Below, piece by piece: positions 33,982 through 42,399 of a DNA stretch of 64,000 nucleotides. The position numbers and the translations under genes were made by a program. A model generated the notes under the pieces. It did no database searches. It was given only the letters and a program-made list of their open reading frames with translations, and was not told the DNA's origin. Numbering within the stretch: the first letter of the stretch is position 1; each line of letters opens with the position of its first letter. Source of the DNA: an uncultured Bacteroidales bacterium (GTDB lineage: Bacteria > Bacteroidota > Bacteroidia > Bacteroidales > P3). The stretch is taken from the NCBI GenBank assembly GCA_949291555.1, contig CASEWE010000007.1:1-64000 (forward strand). Direction: 5' to 3'.

Positions 33982-36900
33982 TTACAAGCCTAAGTCCTTG
34001 AAAGTACGCGGCGCCGGCACTTTGGGAAGGGGTTTGCGGTTCTTGAGCTGCTCCATGGCGGTTTCAATGGCCTTGTTGAGCTGCTGGTCGATACCGGCTT
34101 GTTCCAGAATCGGGTCGTTGTCGATCAGGATGTCCGGGTCGACCCCGTGGTTTTCCACGATCCATTGCCCGGTCTTGGCATCGTAGTTGGTGAAGAAAGG
34201 AACCCGGATGTCGGTCCCGTCCATGTAAGGCAGGGGGCCGGAGATCCCGATGATGCCGCCCCAGCTGCGGGTCCCGATGACCGTTCCGAGGTTGTTGGCC
34301 TTGAAGCTCCACGGGAACAGATCCCCGTCGGAAGAAGAGTATTTGTTGATGAGTAGGATTTTCGGCCCGTATTGCGTGGCATCGGGAATCGTGCCGATCT
34401 GGTCGGTGCCCCTGCCCATGGTCAGGCGGTAAGGTTTGCGCAGGAGGCGTTCGATAATCATGGGCGACACGTTTCCGCCCCCGTTGGCCCTGTCGTCTAT
34501 GATCAGGGCTTCTTTGTCCAGTTGCGGGTAGAAGTAACGGGCAAACTCGCTCAAGCCGTCCGGGCCCATGTCGGGAATGTAGATGTAGCCTACCCGTCCG
34601 TTCGAAGCCGAATCCACCTTGCGGATGTTGTTCTGCACCCAGTTGTAATGGTAAAGCGGGTACTCGTCGGCAATCGGTTTCACGGCGATCTTGCGCGCGC
34701 CCTCGGCCTTGGGCTCGCTGTTGATGGAAAGCTCGGTCATCACGCCGGCCTTGCCCGCCAGGAGTTCGTAGATATTGGCGGCTTCGGTAACAGGAATGCC
34801 GTCGACGGCCGTGATGTAATCGCCGGCTTCCACGTCCAAGCCGGGTTCGGTCAAGGGCGAGCGCAAGCTTTCGCTGTAAGGAGCCCCGGGTATGATCTTG
34901 TCGATGCGGAAGAAGCCGCTTCCGTCACGGCTCAGCTCGGCCCCGAGCAGGCCCATCTGGATCCGTTCCGGACGGGCGTACTCGCCGGGGTTCACGTAGG
35001 CATGCCCGCAGGCCAGTTCCCCGATCATCTCCCCGATGATGTAGTTGAGATCCAAGCGGGTCTTGGCGTAGGGCACCAAGACGGAATACTTGTCCTTTAT
35101 GGCGTTCCAGTCCACCCCGTGCATGTTTTCCAGGTAGAAGCCATCGCGGAACGCCCGCCAGGCCTCGTTGAAGATCTGGGGCCATTCCTGCGCGTAATCC
35201 ACCAAGGCGACCATGTCGCCGGTAGGTACCGGATCGGTCAAGGAAACCGGGCCGGACGGCATCGGCACGACATGGAGTTTTTGCGTGAGGAACTGGAACA
35301 GGAGGGCCTTGCTTAGATCGGGCGTGGCATCCATCATCGTCATTTCGGCCACCAAGGCGTCTTCTTGGCTTTCAAGATTGTAGACGCGGGTATTGCCGTC
35401 CTGGTTGTACCAGATCTTTTTGCCATCGCTGATGAAGTTCCCGTAATAGCCGGTCGGCAAGGGCAGTTTCAGGATACGGCCCTGGATTCCGGCGGTGTCG
35501 ATGCGGATACCGGCTTCTTCCTTGGCTTTCGCTTTGGATTTGGAGGCTTTTTTGCCGTTTTCGGCCCCGGCTGTTGCAGGAGCCGGGGATTCCACCTCGG
35601 CATCCTTGCTCAGGAAGGGCGAAGGCGTGCCGTTTTGCAGCAGCGCGATGTAGATTCCGCCCATTTTGGTGAAGACATGGTTCCATTCCATAGTCCCGTA
35701 AATCGGGTTGTAGTCCCTGTCGGAATTGAAAATCAAATATTTCCCATCCTGGCTGAACACGGGCGAATCGGAGTTGTACCATTTTTCGGTAATGGGGAAT
35801 TCTTCTTTGGTCGCGAGGTTGCAGACATAGACCACGCTCATCTGGTTCGAAGCCGGCTTGGTGTAGGTGATCCAGCGGCTGTCGGGCGAAAAGCGCACAT
35901 CGGAAAATTCCGCTGCCGGGTTCTGCATTACCGTTTCCTTGCTCCGGGCGGCGATATCCACGATGACGATGCGGTTTTCCCGGTCGGTGTACAGGAGCTT
36001 CTTGCTGTCGGGGCTCCAGATGAAATTCCGGATGTACGTGTCGTTGTCCTTGGTCAGCTGGATCAGTTCCCCGCTTGCGAGGTCTTCCATGTAGAGTTCG
36101 GTTTCGCCCGTCCGGTCGGAGATGTAGGCAATGTGTCGGCCATCGGGGCTCCAGGCTGCATTGCGTTCGTGCGCGCCGGGCGTGCGGCTGAGGTTGCGGG
36201 TCACGCCCTCCTCGGCCGGAATGTCGAATACCTCGCCCCGGGCGGTAACGGCCAGGCGGGAAGCATCGGGAGAAAGGCTTGCGGCGGTGATGTTTTCCGA
36301 TACGTTCTTCCGTTCGCTGCGGGCGTAGATGTTATCGCTCGAAAGGGTGATGTCGATTTGCCGGGTCTGGCGCGTGGCCGGGTCGAACCGGAACAGGAAC
36401 CCGCCTTTCTCGAAGACGATGATTTTGCCGTTTGTGCTGGGGAACTTGATGTCGTAATCGGTGAAGTCCGTTACTTTCTCGGTGGTTTTCGTCCGGGTGT
36501 TGTAGGCAAAGAGGTTCATGGTCAGGTCGCGGTCGGAGAGGAAGAAAATCTCGTTGCCGATCCACATGGGGAAGATGTCCTGGGCCACGTTGTCGGTGAT
36601 GTTGGTCACGGTGCCGGCCGCGGGGTCGTAAATCCAGATGTCGTCGGCCATGCCGCCCCGGTAGTATTTCCAAGTCCGGAATTCGCGGAACACCCGGTTG
36701 TAGGCTAATTGGCTGCCATCGGGCGAATAGCTGCAGAAGCCGCCTTCGGGCAGGGGCAGGGCTTCGGGCATCCCGCCTTGGGGTGAAACCAGGAGGAGCT
36801 TCCCGCTGAAGCCGCTTCCGATGCGGTTGCGGAACACGATGTTTTTGCCGTCCGGAGTCCAGGTCATGACAACGTTGTTGGGCCCCATGCGGTCGCCCAG

Positions 36901-37260
36901 ATCGTCCCGGCTGTTGGTAGAAGTGTAGGTGAGGCGAACCGGTTCCCCGCCCTGGGCAGGGATGAGGTAGACTTCGGTATTGCCATCGTATTGCCCGGTG
37001 AAGGCAATCTGCTTGCCATCGGGCGAAAAGCGGGCGAACATCTCATAACCGATGTGCGAAGTGAGCCTCCGGGCCTCGCCCCCGGACAAAGGAACAGTGT
37101 AAAGGTCTCCAGCATAGGAAAATACTACATCGGTTCCATTCGTGGCCGGGAACCGCAACAGTCTGGCCGGGCCGTTTCCGGCGTTCCCGGCCGCTTGGCC
37201 CGAGGCGGGAAGCAGCAGGAGGAGCAACGCCGCCAAACAGGAAAGGGATAATTTCTTCAT
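33982..37260 (-). CDS. tricorn-type S41 protease
   Basis: A 1092-residue exported protease with a signal peptide (SLSCLAALLLLLLPASGQA). The first ~550 residues are PD40/beta-propeller repeats (FARFSPDGKQIAFTGQ, AAWSPDGRHIAYISDR). An Ala/Lys-rich linker (ASKSKAKAKEEA) follows, then the tricorn core domain with GHAYV (catalytic His), a PDZ domain (about 790-870) and the C-terminal S41 peptidase with NKYSSSDGD (nucleophile Ser) and RSWGG. Tricorn homologues degrade peptides in large assemblies; in Bacteroidota they are usually periplasmic. Length and order are typical. Confidence 0.93.
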   Translation of the reverse strand: MKKLSLSCLAALLLLLLPASGQAAGNAGNGPARLLRFPATNGTDVVFSYAGDLYTVPLSGGEARRLTSHIGYEMFARFSPDGKQIAFTGQYDGNTEVYLIPAQGGEPVRLTYTSTNSRDDLGDRMGPNNVVMTWTPDGKNIVFRNRIGSGFSGKLLLVSPQGGMPEALPLPEGGFCSYSPDGSQLAYNRVFREFRTWKYYRGGMADDIWIYDPAAGTVTNITDNVAQDIFPMWIGNEIFFLSDRDLTMNLFAYNTRTKTTEKVTDFTDYDIKFPSTNGKIIVFEKGGFLFRFDPATRQTRQIDITLSSDNIYARSERKNVSENITAASLSPDASRLAVTARGEVFDIPAEEGVTRNLSRTPGAHERNAAWSPDGRHIAYISDRTGETELYMEDLASGELIQLTKDNDTYIRNFIWSPDSKKLLYTDRENRIVIVDIAARSKETVMQNPAAEFSDVRFSPDSRWITYTKPASNQMSVVYVCNLATKEEFPITEKWYNSDSPVFSQDGKYLIFNSDRDYNPIYGTMEWNHVFTKMGGIYIALLQNGTPSPFLSKDAEVESPAPATAGAENGKKASKSKAKAKEEAGIRIDTAGIQGRILKLPLPTGYYGNFISDGKKIWYNQDGNTRVYNLESQEDALVAEMTMMDATPDLSKALLFQFLTQKLHVVPMPSGPVSLTDPVPTGDMVALVDYAQEWPQIFNEAWRAFRDGFYLENMHGVDWNAIKDKYSVLVPYAKTRLDLNYIIGEMIGELACGHAYVNPGEYARPERIQMGLLGAELSRDGSGFFRIDKIIPGAPYSESLRSPLTEPGLDVEAGDYITAVDGIPVTEAANIYELLAGKAGVMTELSINSEPKAEGARKIAVKPIADEYPLYHYNWVQNNIRKVDSASNGRVGYIYIPDMGPDGLSEFARYFYPQLDKEALIIDDRANGGGNVSPMIIERLLRKPYRLTMGRGTDQIGTIPDATQYGPKILLINKYSSSDGDLFPWSFKANNLGTVIGTRSWGGIIGISGPLPYMDGTDIRVPFFTNYDAKTGQWIVENHGVDPDILIDNDPILEQAGIDQQLNKAIETAMEQLKNRKPLPKVPAPRTFKDLGL

Positions 37261-37290
37261 AAGTCTTGTTTTATATAAGTCATGTTTTAT
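37259..37290. repeat. 16-bp tandem repeat at the protease start codon
   Basis: Two adjacent 16-bp units (37259-37274 and 37275-37290) differing at one base, the first overlapping the ATG of the tricorn-like gene. On the minus strand they read ATAAAACAWGACTTAT. It may be a duplicated regulator site or slippage product. The rest of the gap to 37881 holds a short direct repeat (CGGAGGTTGCC near 37511 and 37535) and nothing else recognisable. Confidence 0.7.
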
Positions 37291-37881
37291 AAGAATTCAA
37301 ACCCGTGTGAAGCCGTTTCGGCTTCAGGATGCCAAAAATACGGAATTAATTCGTTTCGGCTTGATAAGGATTGGCGCCCGCGGGCCGGCGGCATGTTCCC
37401 GCGCACCTTGCGCTTGCATCCGGGCTTGTACGGCCCGTGCGTTCTGTACGGCGGAAGCCTCTCCGGGTTCTGGCAGGAATATTGCCGGGCTGTTGTCCCG
37501 GGCTTTCTCCCGGAGGTTGCCTTGGACGTTGTTCCGGAGGTTGCCGGATAAATCCGCGTTCCGGGTATAGCCGTCCCGGTCGTTTCCGGAAGATAGGTGT
37601 TGCCGGCTGTTGCGGGAAGCGGATTTTGCAACGAGCGGGAATATTGTTACTTTCACGGGATTTTAGAAGTTGCTTGCTTGTGTCGTCCATCGGCCGGGAA
37701 AATACGCCGGCTCCCGGGGCTTTCCCCGGGGGCGTGCCGTTTTTTTCGCGGAAACGGCCGGAAGCGGTGCGAGCCGGCTTTCCCTTTTCGGGTTTCGGCG
37801 GCAGGAACGGCTTCTTCAGGCCCGGCAAGGCAAGAAAGGTTTTTCAAAATACCCGAGCATAGAAAATAAAGTTACTTGATC

Positions 37882-39609
37882 ATGGCTGAAAACAAGGTAA
37901 AGACCCCTTGGTACCCGTATTTGGGCCAAGTCCCCGCGCATTTGGATTATTTCAAAGGATCCATGTTCGATATGGTGGCCGATGCCGCCGCCCGCTACCC
38001 GAAATTCATCGCGTTCGACTTCATGGGCAAATCCACTTCCTACCGGAAGATGGTCTCCAAGATAGAACTTTGCGCGAAAGCCCTCAAGACCTTGGGCGTT
38101 CGCAAAGGCGATTGCGTCACCATTGCCATGCCGAACTGCCCGCAGGCTATTTTCGTCTTTTACGCGGTGAATCTGATCGGAGGCATCGCCAGCATGGTCC
38201 ACCCGCTTTCGAGCGAGAAAGAGATAGAGTTTTATCTCAATGAATCCAAGAGCGTCACGGTGGTTACCTTGGATCAGTTTTACGGGAAAATCGAAGCCAT
38301 CCGGAAGAACACCCCGGTTGTGAATGTCATCCTTGCCAGCATCAAAGACGAGCTGTCGAAGCCTATCCGGGCCGGGTACATGCTTACAGAAGGCTACAAG
38401 CTGGCACGGATTCCCGACGATGCGCCGGTAATCCGCTGGAAGGAGTTCATGCGCTTGGCCAAATGCTGCTTTTACAACTACAAGGTGGAGCGGCAAGACC
38501 AGGACCCGGCTGTTATCTTGTATTCGGGCGGGACTACCGGGACTACCAAGGGGATTGTCCTGTCCAACCGCAACTTCAACGCCTTGGCCGCGCAAATCAT
38601 TGCCGCCAATCCCATGTTCAGGCCGGGCGACCGGATGCTGGCGGCCATGCCCGTCTTCCATGGTTTCGGCCTCGGGGTCTGCATCCACTCCATGCTGGCC
38701 ATGGGCGGGCGTTGCGTGCTGGTTCCCCGTTTCACGGCCCAGAGCTATTCCAAGCTGATAACCCGTTACAAGTGCAACTTCATGGCCGGCGTTCCAACCC
38801 TTTACGAGGCTTTGCTGCGTTTGCCGAACATGAAGAAGGCGGACTTGTCGCATCTGAAAGGGGTGTTTTCCGGAGGGGATTCGCTTTCGATAGAACTGAA
38901 GAAGAAGTTCGACGATTTCCTGGCCCGGCACAAGGCCTCGGTCAAGATACGGGAAGGCTACGGGACTACCGAATGCGTCACCGCTTCCTGCCTTACCCCC
39001 TTGACGGTGGCCAAGGAGGGGAGCATCGGGATTCCGTTCCCGGACACGTATTACAAGATCGTGAAGCCCGGTACCGATGAGGAGCTTCCTTACGGGCAGG
39101 AGGGCGAGATTGTCTTGTCGGGCCCGACGGTGATGTTGGGCTATTACGGCAAGGAGGAAGAGACCGCCCGGGCCCTGCGCCGGCATGCCGATGGGCTTGT
39201 TTGGCTTTACACCGGCGATCTGGGCATGATGGACGAGCAGGGCTTCATCTATTTCAAGGGCCGGATCAAGCGGATGATCGTCACTTCGGGCTACAATGTC
39301 TATCCTGCCCAGTTGGAAAACATCTTGGATGCGCACGAAAAGGTGCAGATGAGCTGCTTCATCGGGGTTCCGGACGACTACAAGATGCACAAGGTAAAGG
39401 CTTTTGTCATGCTCAAGCCGGGCATCGTCCCCAGCGGGGAACTCAAGGAAGAATTGCTGGCGTATTGCCGGAAATACATAGCCAAGTACGCCATGCCCTA
39501 CGATATAGAGTTCCGGGCGGAGTTGCCGAAAACCCTGGTCGGGAAAGTGGCTTACCGGGTCTTGGAAGAAGAGGAACTGCAGAAGCAAGGGCAAGGAGCA
39601 AGGGAATGA
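37882..39609 (+). CDS. AMP-forming acyl-CoA synthetase (long-chain fatty-acid--CoA ligase-like)
   Basis: A 575-residue adenylate-forming enzyme. ATG 37882 is preferred over TTG 37876. Core motifs: YSGGTTGTTKGIVLSN (P-loop), REGYGTTEC (ATP/adenylate site), YTGDLGMMDEQGFIYFKGR and GYNVYP plus the late KTLVGKVAYR lysine. It activates a carboxylic acid as the acyl-adenylate and transfers it to CoA. The next gene, an acyltransferase of the PlsC family, overlaps it by four bases (ATGA). The pair therefore probably takes up or recycles fatty acids into phospholipid. Chain-length preference cannot be told. Confidence 0.9.
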   Translation: MAENKVKTPWYPYLGQVPAHLDYFKGSMFDMVADAAARYPKFIAFDFMGKSTSYRKMVSKIELCAKALKTLGVRKGDCVTIAMPNCPQAIFVFYAVNLIGGIASMVHPLSSEKEIEFYLNESKSVTVVTLDQFYGKIEAIRKNTPVVNVILASIKDELSKPIRAGYMLTEGYKLARIPDDAPVIRWKEFMRLAKCCFYNYKVERQDQDPAVILYSGGTTGTTKGIVLSNRNFNALAAQIIAANPMFRPGDRMLAAMPVFHGFGLGVCIHSMLAMGGRCVLVPRFTAQSYSKLITRYKCNFMAGVPTLYEALLRLPNMKKADLSHLKGVFSGGDSLSIELKKKFDDFLARHKASVKIREGYGTTECVTASCLTPLTVAKEGSIGIPFPDTYYKIVKPGTDEELPYGQEGEIVLSGPTVMLGYYGKEEETARALRRHADGLVWLYTGDLGMMDEQGFIYFKGRIKRMIVTSGYNVYPAQLENILDAHEKVQMSCFIGVPDDYKMHKVKAFVMLKPGIVPSGELKEELLAYCRKYIAKYAMPYDIEFRAELPKTLVGKVAYRVLEEEELQKQGQGARE

Positions 39610-41006
39610 AAACGCAGTCCGTGCCGTCTGGCGGGGAATTGACCCGGGGTTTGGCTTTTCAGAAGGGCGTATACCGGGTCTGCCGCTTTATCGTGGGGCC
39701 GTTCGTGAAATGGCTTTTCCCTTTCCGTTGCGCTCCGTGCCGGGTGGAAAGCCCGGTTTTCTTAGCATTGGGGAACCACACCCAGAATCTGGATCCGGCC
39801 TTGATGGTGATAGGCTTGCGCCGCCATATCCGTTTCGTGGCGAACGCTTCCTTGACCAAGGGGATTGCGGGCTTTTTCCTGAACAACCTTTTCGGTCTCA
39901 TTCCCCGGGAAAAGGGGGCGAAGGGCGATGCGGCGGTGGCCTTGATCGAAGCCAACCTCAAAGCCGGCGTATCGGTGGGGATGTTCCCGGAAGGGAACCG
40001 CAGCTGGGACGGCGAAACCGAATTCATATCCCGGCGCACGGCCCGCCTTGCCAAAGAGTCGGGGGCCGGCCTTGTTACCTACCGTTTCGTGGGCGGGTAT
40101 CTTTTGCGGCCCCGGTGGGCGGCTGAGAGAAGAAAGGGGCCGATGTACGGGCAGCTGGTGCGCGAATACACGGCGCAGGAGCTTTCCCTTATGAGCGAAG
40201 AGGAAATCTACCAGGCCATCTGCCGAGACTTGTACGTGAACGCCTATGCGGAGCAGGAAGCCCGGGGAGACCTTTACCGGGGACGGCGTTTGGCCGAAGG
40301 ATTGGAGCATGCGGCCTACCTTTGCCCGATTTGCCACCGTTTCGGCACGATACGGACAAGAAGGAACGAGGTAAGCTGCGCTTGCGGCTTGCGGGCAACC
40401 TATGCCGAGACCGGGCATTTTACGGGCGGGAACCTGCCCTTTTCCGATTTTTCCCAATGGAACCGTTTCCAGAAAAAATGGCTGCAGGAACATGCGGCGG
40501 AGCTTCGGGGCAGGGTCTCCCGCCCGATAGTTTCCGATTCGGGCTTGAAACTCACGTTAGTGGAGAACGGGAAGTCCCGGGTATTGTCCCATGATGCCGC
40601 GATAGCCGTTTTCGGAGACCGGGTGGAACTGGCCTGGGACTGGAGCGGGGAAACGCCTTTCGGCCAGCAGGGAACGGACCGGAGGCCGGAGGAGTCTTCG
40701 GGGAATGCGGGCGATGGCCGGGGAAGCGGGAAAGAGCGGCAGCTTTGTCCCGGGCAGGAAGGAACTTTTGAAACGAAAGGTCCTTGGAAACGGGAGGAGA
40801 AGACAGGGAAGAAGGGGGAGGAGCGCCGGGAGGGGATGCGGCTCGTTTACCCGATGGATTCGATTACGGGCTTCGGGACTTTCCTTTCGCGTTCCATTTA
40901 TTTCAATTGCGGCTCCACCCGCTATCAATTAGTGGGCAAGCATACGCTCCCCATTTTGGAATATTACGCCCTTTGGCGGGCCTTGTCGGGGCGGGAGTAC
41001 CGGTAA
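39606..41006 (+). CDS. PlsC-type acyltransferase with C-terminal zinc ribbon
   Basis: A 466-residue membrane-associated acyltransferase; ATG 39606 overlaps the ligase stop (ATGA), implying coupled translation. The N-terminal half has the NHTQNLD (NHx4D) and FPEGNRS motifs of 1-acyl-glycerol-3-phosphate acyltransferases. After about residue 240 comes a zinc-ribbon-like CPICH ... CACG segment. A charged, Gly/Lys/Glu-rich insert (about 355-415) then breaks up a C-terminal domain that ends near GSTRYQLVGKHTLPILEYYALW. Extra domains make it longer than ordinary PlsC proteins (about 240 residues). Substrate and role of the added part are unknown. Confidence 0.82.
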   Translation: MKTQSVPSGGELTRGLAFQKGVYRVCRFIVGPFVKWLFPFRCAPCRVESPVFLALGNHTQNLDPALMVIGLRRHIRFVANASLTKGIAGFFLNNLFGLIPREKGAKGDAAVALIEANLKAGVSVGMFPEGNRSWDGETEFISRRTARLAKESGAGLVTYRFVGGYLLRPRWAAERRKGPMYGQLVREYTAQELSLMSEEEIYQAICRDLYVNAYAEQEARGDLYRGRRLAEGLEHAAYLCPICHRFGTIRTRRNEVSCACGLRATYAETGHFTGGNLPFSDFSQWNRFQKKWLQEHAAELRGRVSRPIVSDSGLKLTLVENGKSRVLSHDAAIAVFGDRVELAWDWSGETPFGQQGTDRRPEESSGNAGDGRGSGKERQLCPGQEGTFETKGPWKREEKTGKKGEERREGMRLVYPMDSITGFGTFLSRSIYFNCGSTRYQLVGKHTLPILEYYALWRALSGREYR

Positions 41007-41053
41007 CGGAGCCGCGGCAAGGTGGCAAGCATCCCCTGCGGAGGCGGGTTCGT

Positions 41054-42136
41054 TCAAACTTCTTTCCCTGCTTGTTTCCCGAAAAGGATTTCTTGGTACA
41101 ATTCCATGTACCGCTCCGTATAGCGGTCGTAATTGAAGCTTAAGGCGTATTCCCTTTCATCCCGGGCTATCCGGGGGTCGGCGGCGAACCGTTCCATCCC
41201 GTCCTTGACGCTCCGGGCCAGGTAGTCGGGCTGGTAGTTGTCCCAAAGGGTGGCGTAAGGGCCGCAGACTTCCGGCAGGCTGGTGGAATTGGAGGCGAAA
41301 ACCGGTTTCCCGAACTGCATGGCTTCCAGGACCGGCAGGCCGAAACCTTCGGCGAAGCTGGGAAAGAGGAAAGCCTCGCAGCGGGCATAAAGCCAGGCTT
41401 TTTCGTCCGGGCTGATTTGCCCGGTGAGCAGGACCCTGTCCTGAAGCTGGCATCGGGCTATCTCTTCCCTGACCTTTTCCGCGTAAGGGTGGTTGTCCGG
41501 GCCGCAGATGTAGAGACGATGCTCGGGGAAGGCTTTCATCATTTCCACGAGCACATGGAAATTCTTTTTAGGACGAACCTGCCCGATGGTGAAGAAGAAC
41601 GGGGCCTGGTTGTCGAACGCGGGCCTTTGCGGCCTCAGGGCGGAAAGGTCTTCGATTCCGTTTTGAATGACTTCGACCCGCTTCCCTTTCAGATCGATAT
41701 GTGCCTCGATGTCGTTCCGGGTGAAATGGGAAATGGCGGTCAGGTGGTCCGAGCCGTCTACCCGGCTTTGGAGGCGGCGCAGGTAGCGTTTCTGCTTGAG
41801 CGGGGTCTTTTCGTAGAGGAAATTCAGGTCGTGGACGGTGAGCAGCTGCTTGCAGCCTTTGGCATGGCGGCGGTAGCGGAAATCCTGGTCGGTGGCGTGC
41901 CAGAGGTCGGCTTCGGGCAGCAGGAACGGCAACAGTTTTTCTTTTTCCGAAACCTCGGCATAGCCCACCTTGTTCCCGAAAGACCCGGCGAGCCCGCGCT
42001 TCACCAGGAAGACGAAGCGGAAGAGGTCGCTTTCGGCCTTGGCCAGCCGGGGGGCGAAATTGGCGCAAATCTGGCCGAACCCTCCGGCAATGCCTATCCG
42101 CGTAAAATCTACCAAGATGGTCTTTTTTCTTGCCAT
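41054..42136 (-). CDS. family 4-type (GT-B) glycosyltransferase
   Basis: A 360-residue cytoplasmic glycosyltransferase; ATG 42136 (MARKKTILVDFTRIG) is favoured over the longer frame, whose N-terminus is Arg/Pro/Ala-rich noise. Signatures: HDLNFLY, the acceptor-side KRVEVIQNGIE, FTIGQVRPKKNFHVLVEMMKAFPEHRLYICGPD, and FPSFAEGFGLPVLEAMQFGKPVFASN, the E-x7-E nucleotide-sugar site. It probably adds a sugar to lipopolysaccharide or another envelope glycan; no linked glycan genes are nearby to narrow this. The gap to pheT (42137-42399) is G/C-rich with no gene. Confidence 0.9.
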   Translation of the reverse strand: MARKKTILVDFTRIGIAGGFGQICANFAPRLAKAESDLFRFVFLVKRGLAGSFGNKVGYAEVSEKEKLLPFLLPEADLWHATDQDFRYRRHAKGCKQLLTVHDLNFLYEKTPLKQKRYLRRLQSRVDGSDHLTAISHFTRNDIEAHIDLKGKRVEVIQNGIEDLSALRPQRPAFDNQAPFFFTIGQVRPKKNFHVLVEMMKAFPEHRLYICGPDNHPYAEKVREEIARCQLQDRVLLTGQISPDEKAWLYARCEAFLFPSFAEGFGLPVLEAMQFGKPVFASNSTSLPEVCGPYATLWDNYQPDYLARSVKDGMERFAADPRIARDEREYALSFNYDRYTERYMELYQEILFGKQAGKEV

Positions 42137-42399
42137 GGTTTTTCCTTTTTCCGACCGGCCTCGAACGGGCAGAGCCGCGCCCGGGAACGTATTCGCCGGC
42201 AAGGCGCCCGCCGGGCAGGCACGTTCCCGGGCGCGGTTACCTTTCCGGCGGGCGCAGGTCATGTTCCGGCGGTGCGACGGGGCTGTGTGCAAGACCGCAG
42301 TTTACTATCCGTTTCCGCAAACCGCTTCCGATTCCGGCAGGCGGGGGCGGCATTCGGGCTGTCCGGGGCGCGCCGCGTTCCTTGCGCGAAGAGGCCCGT

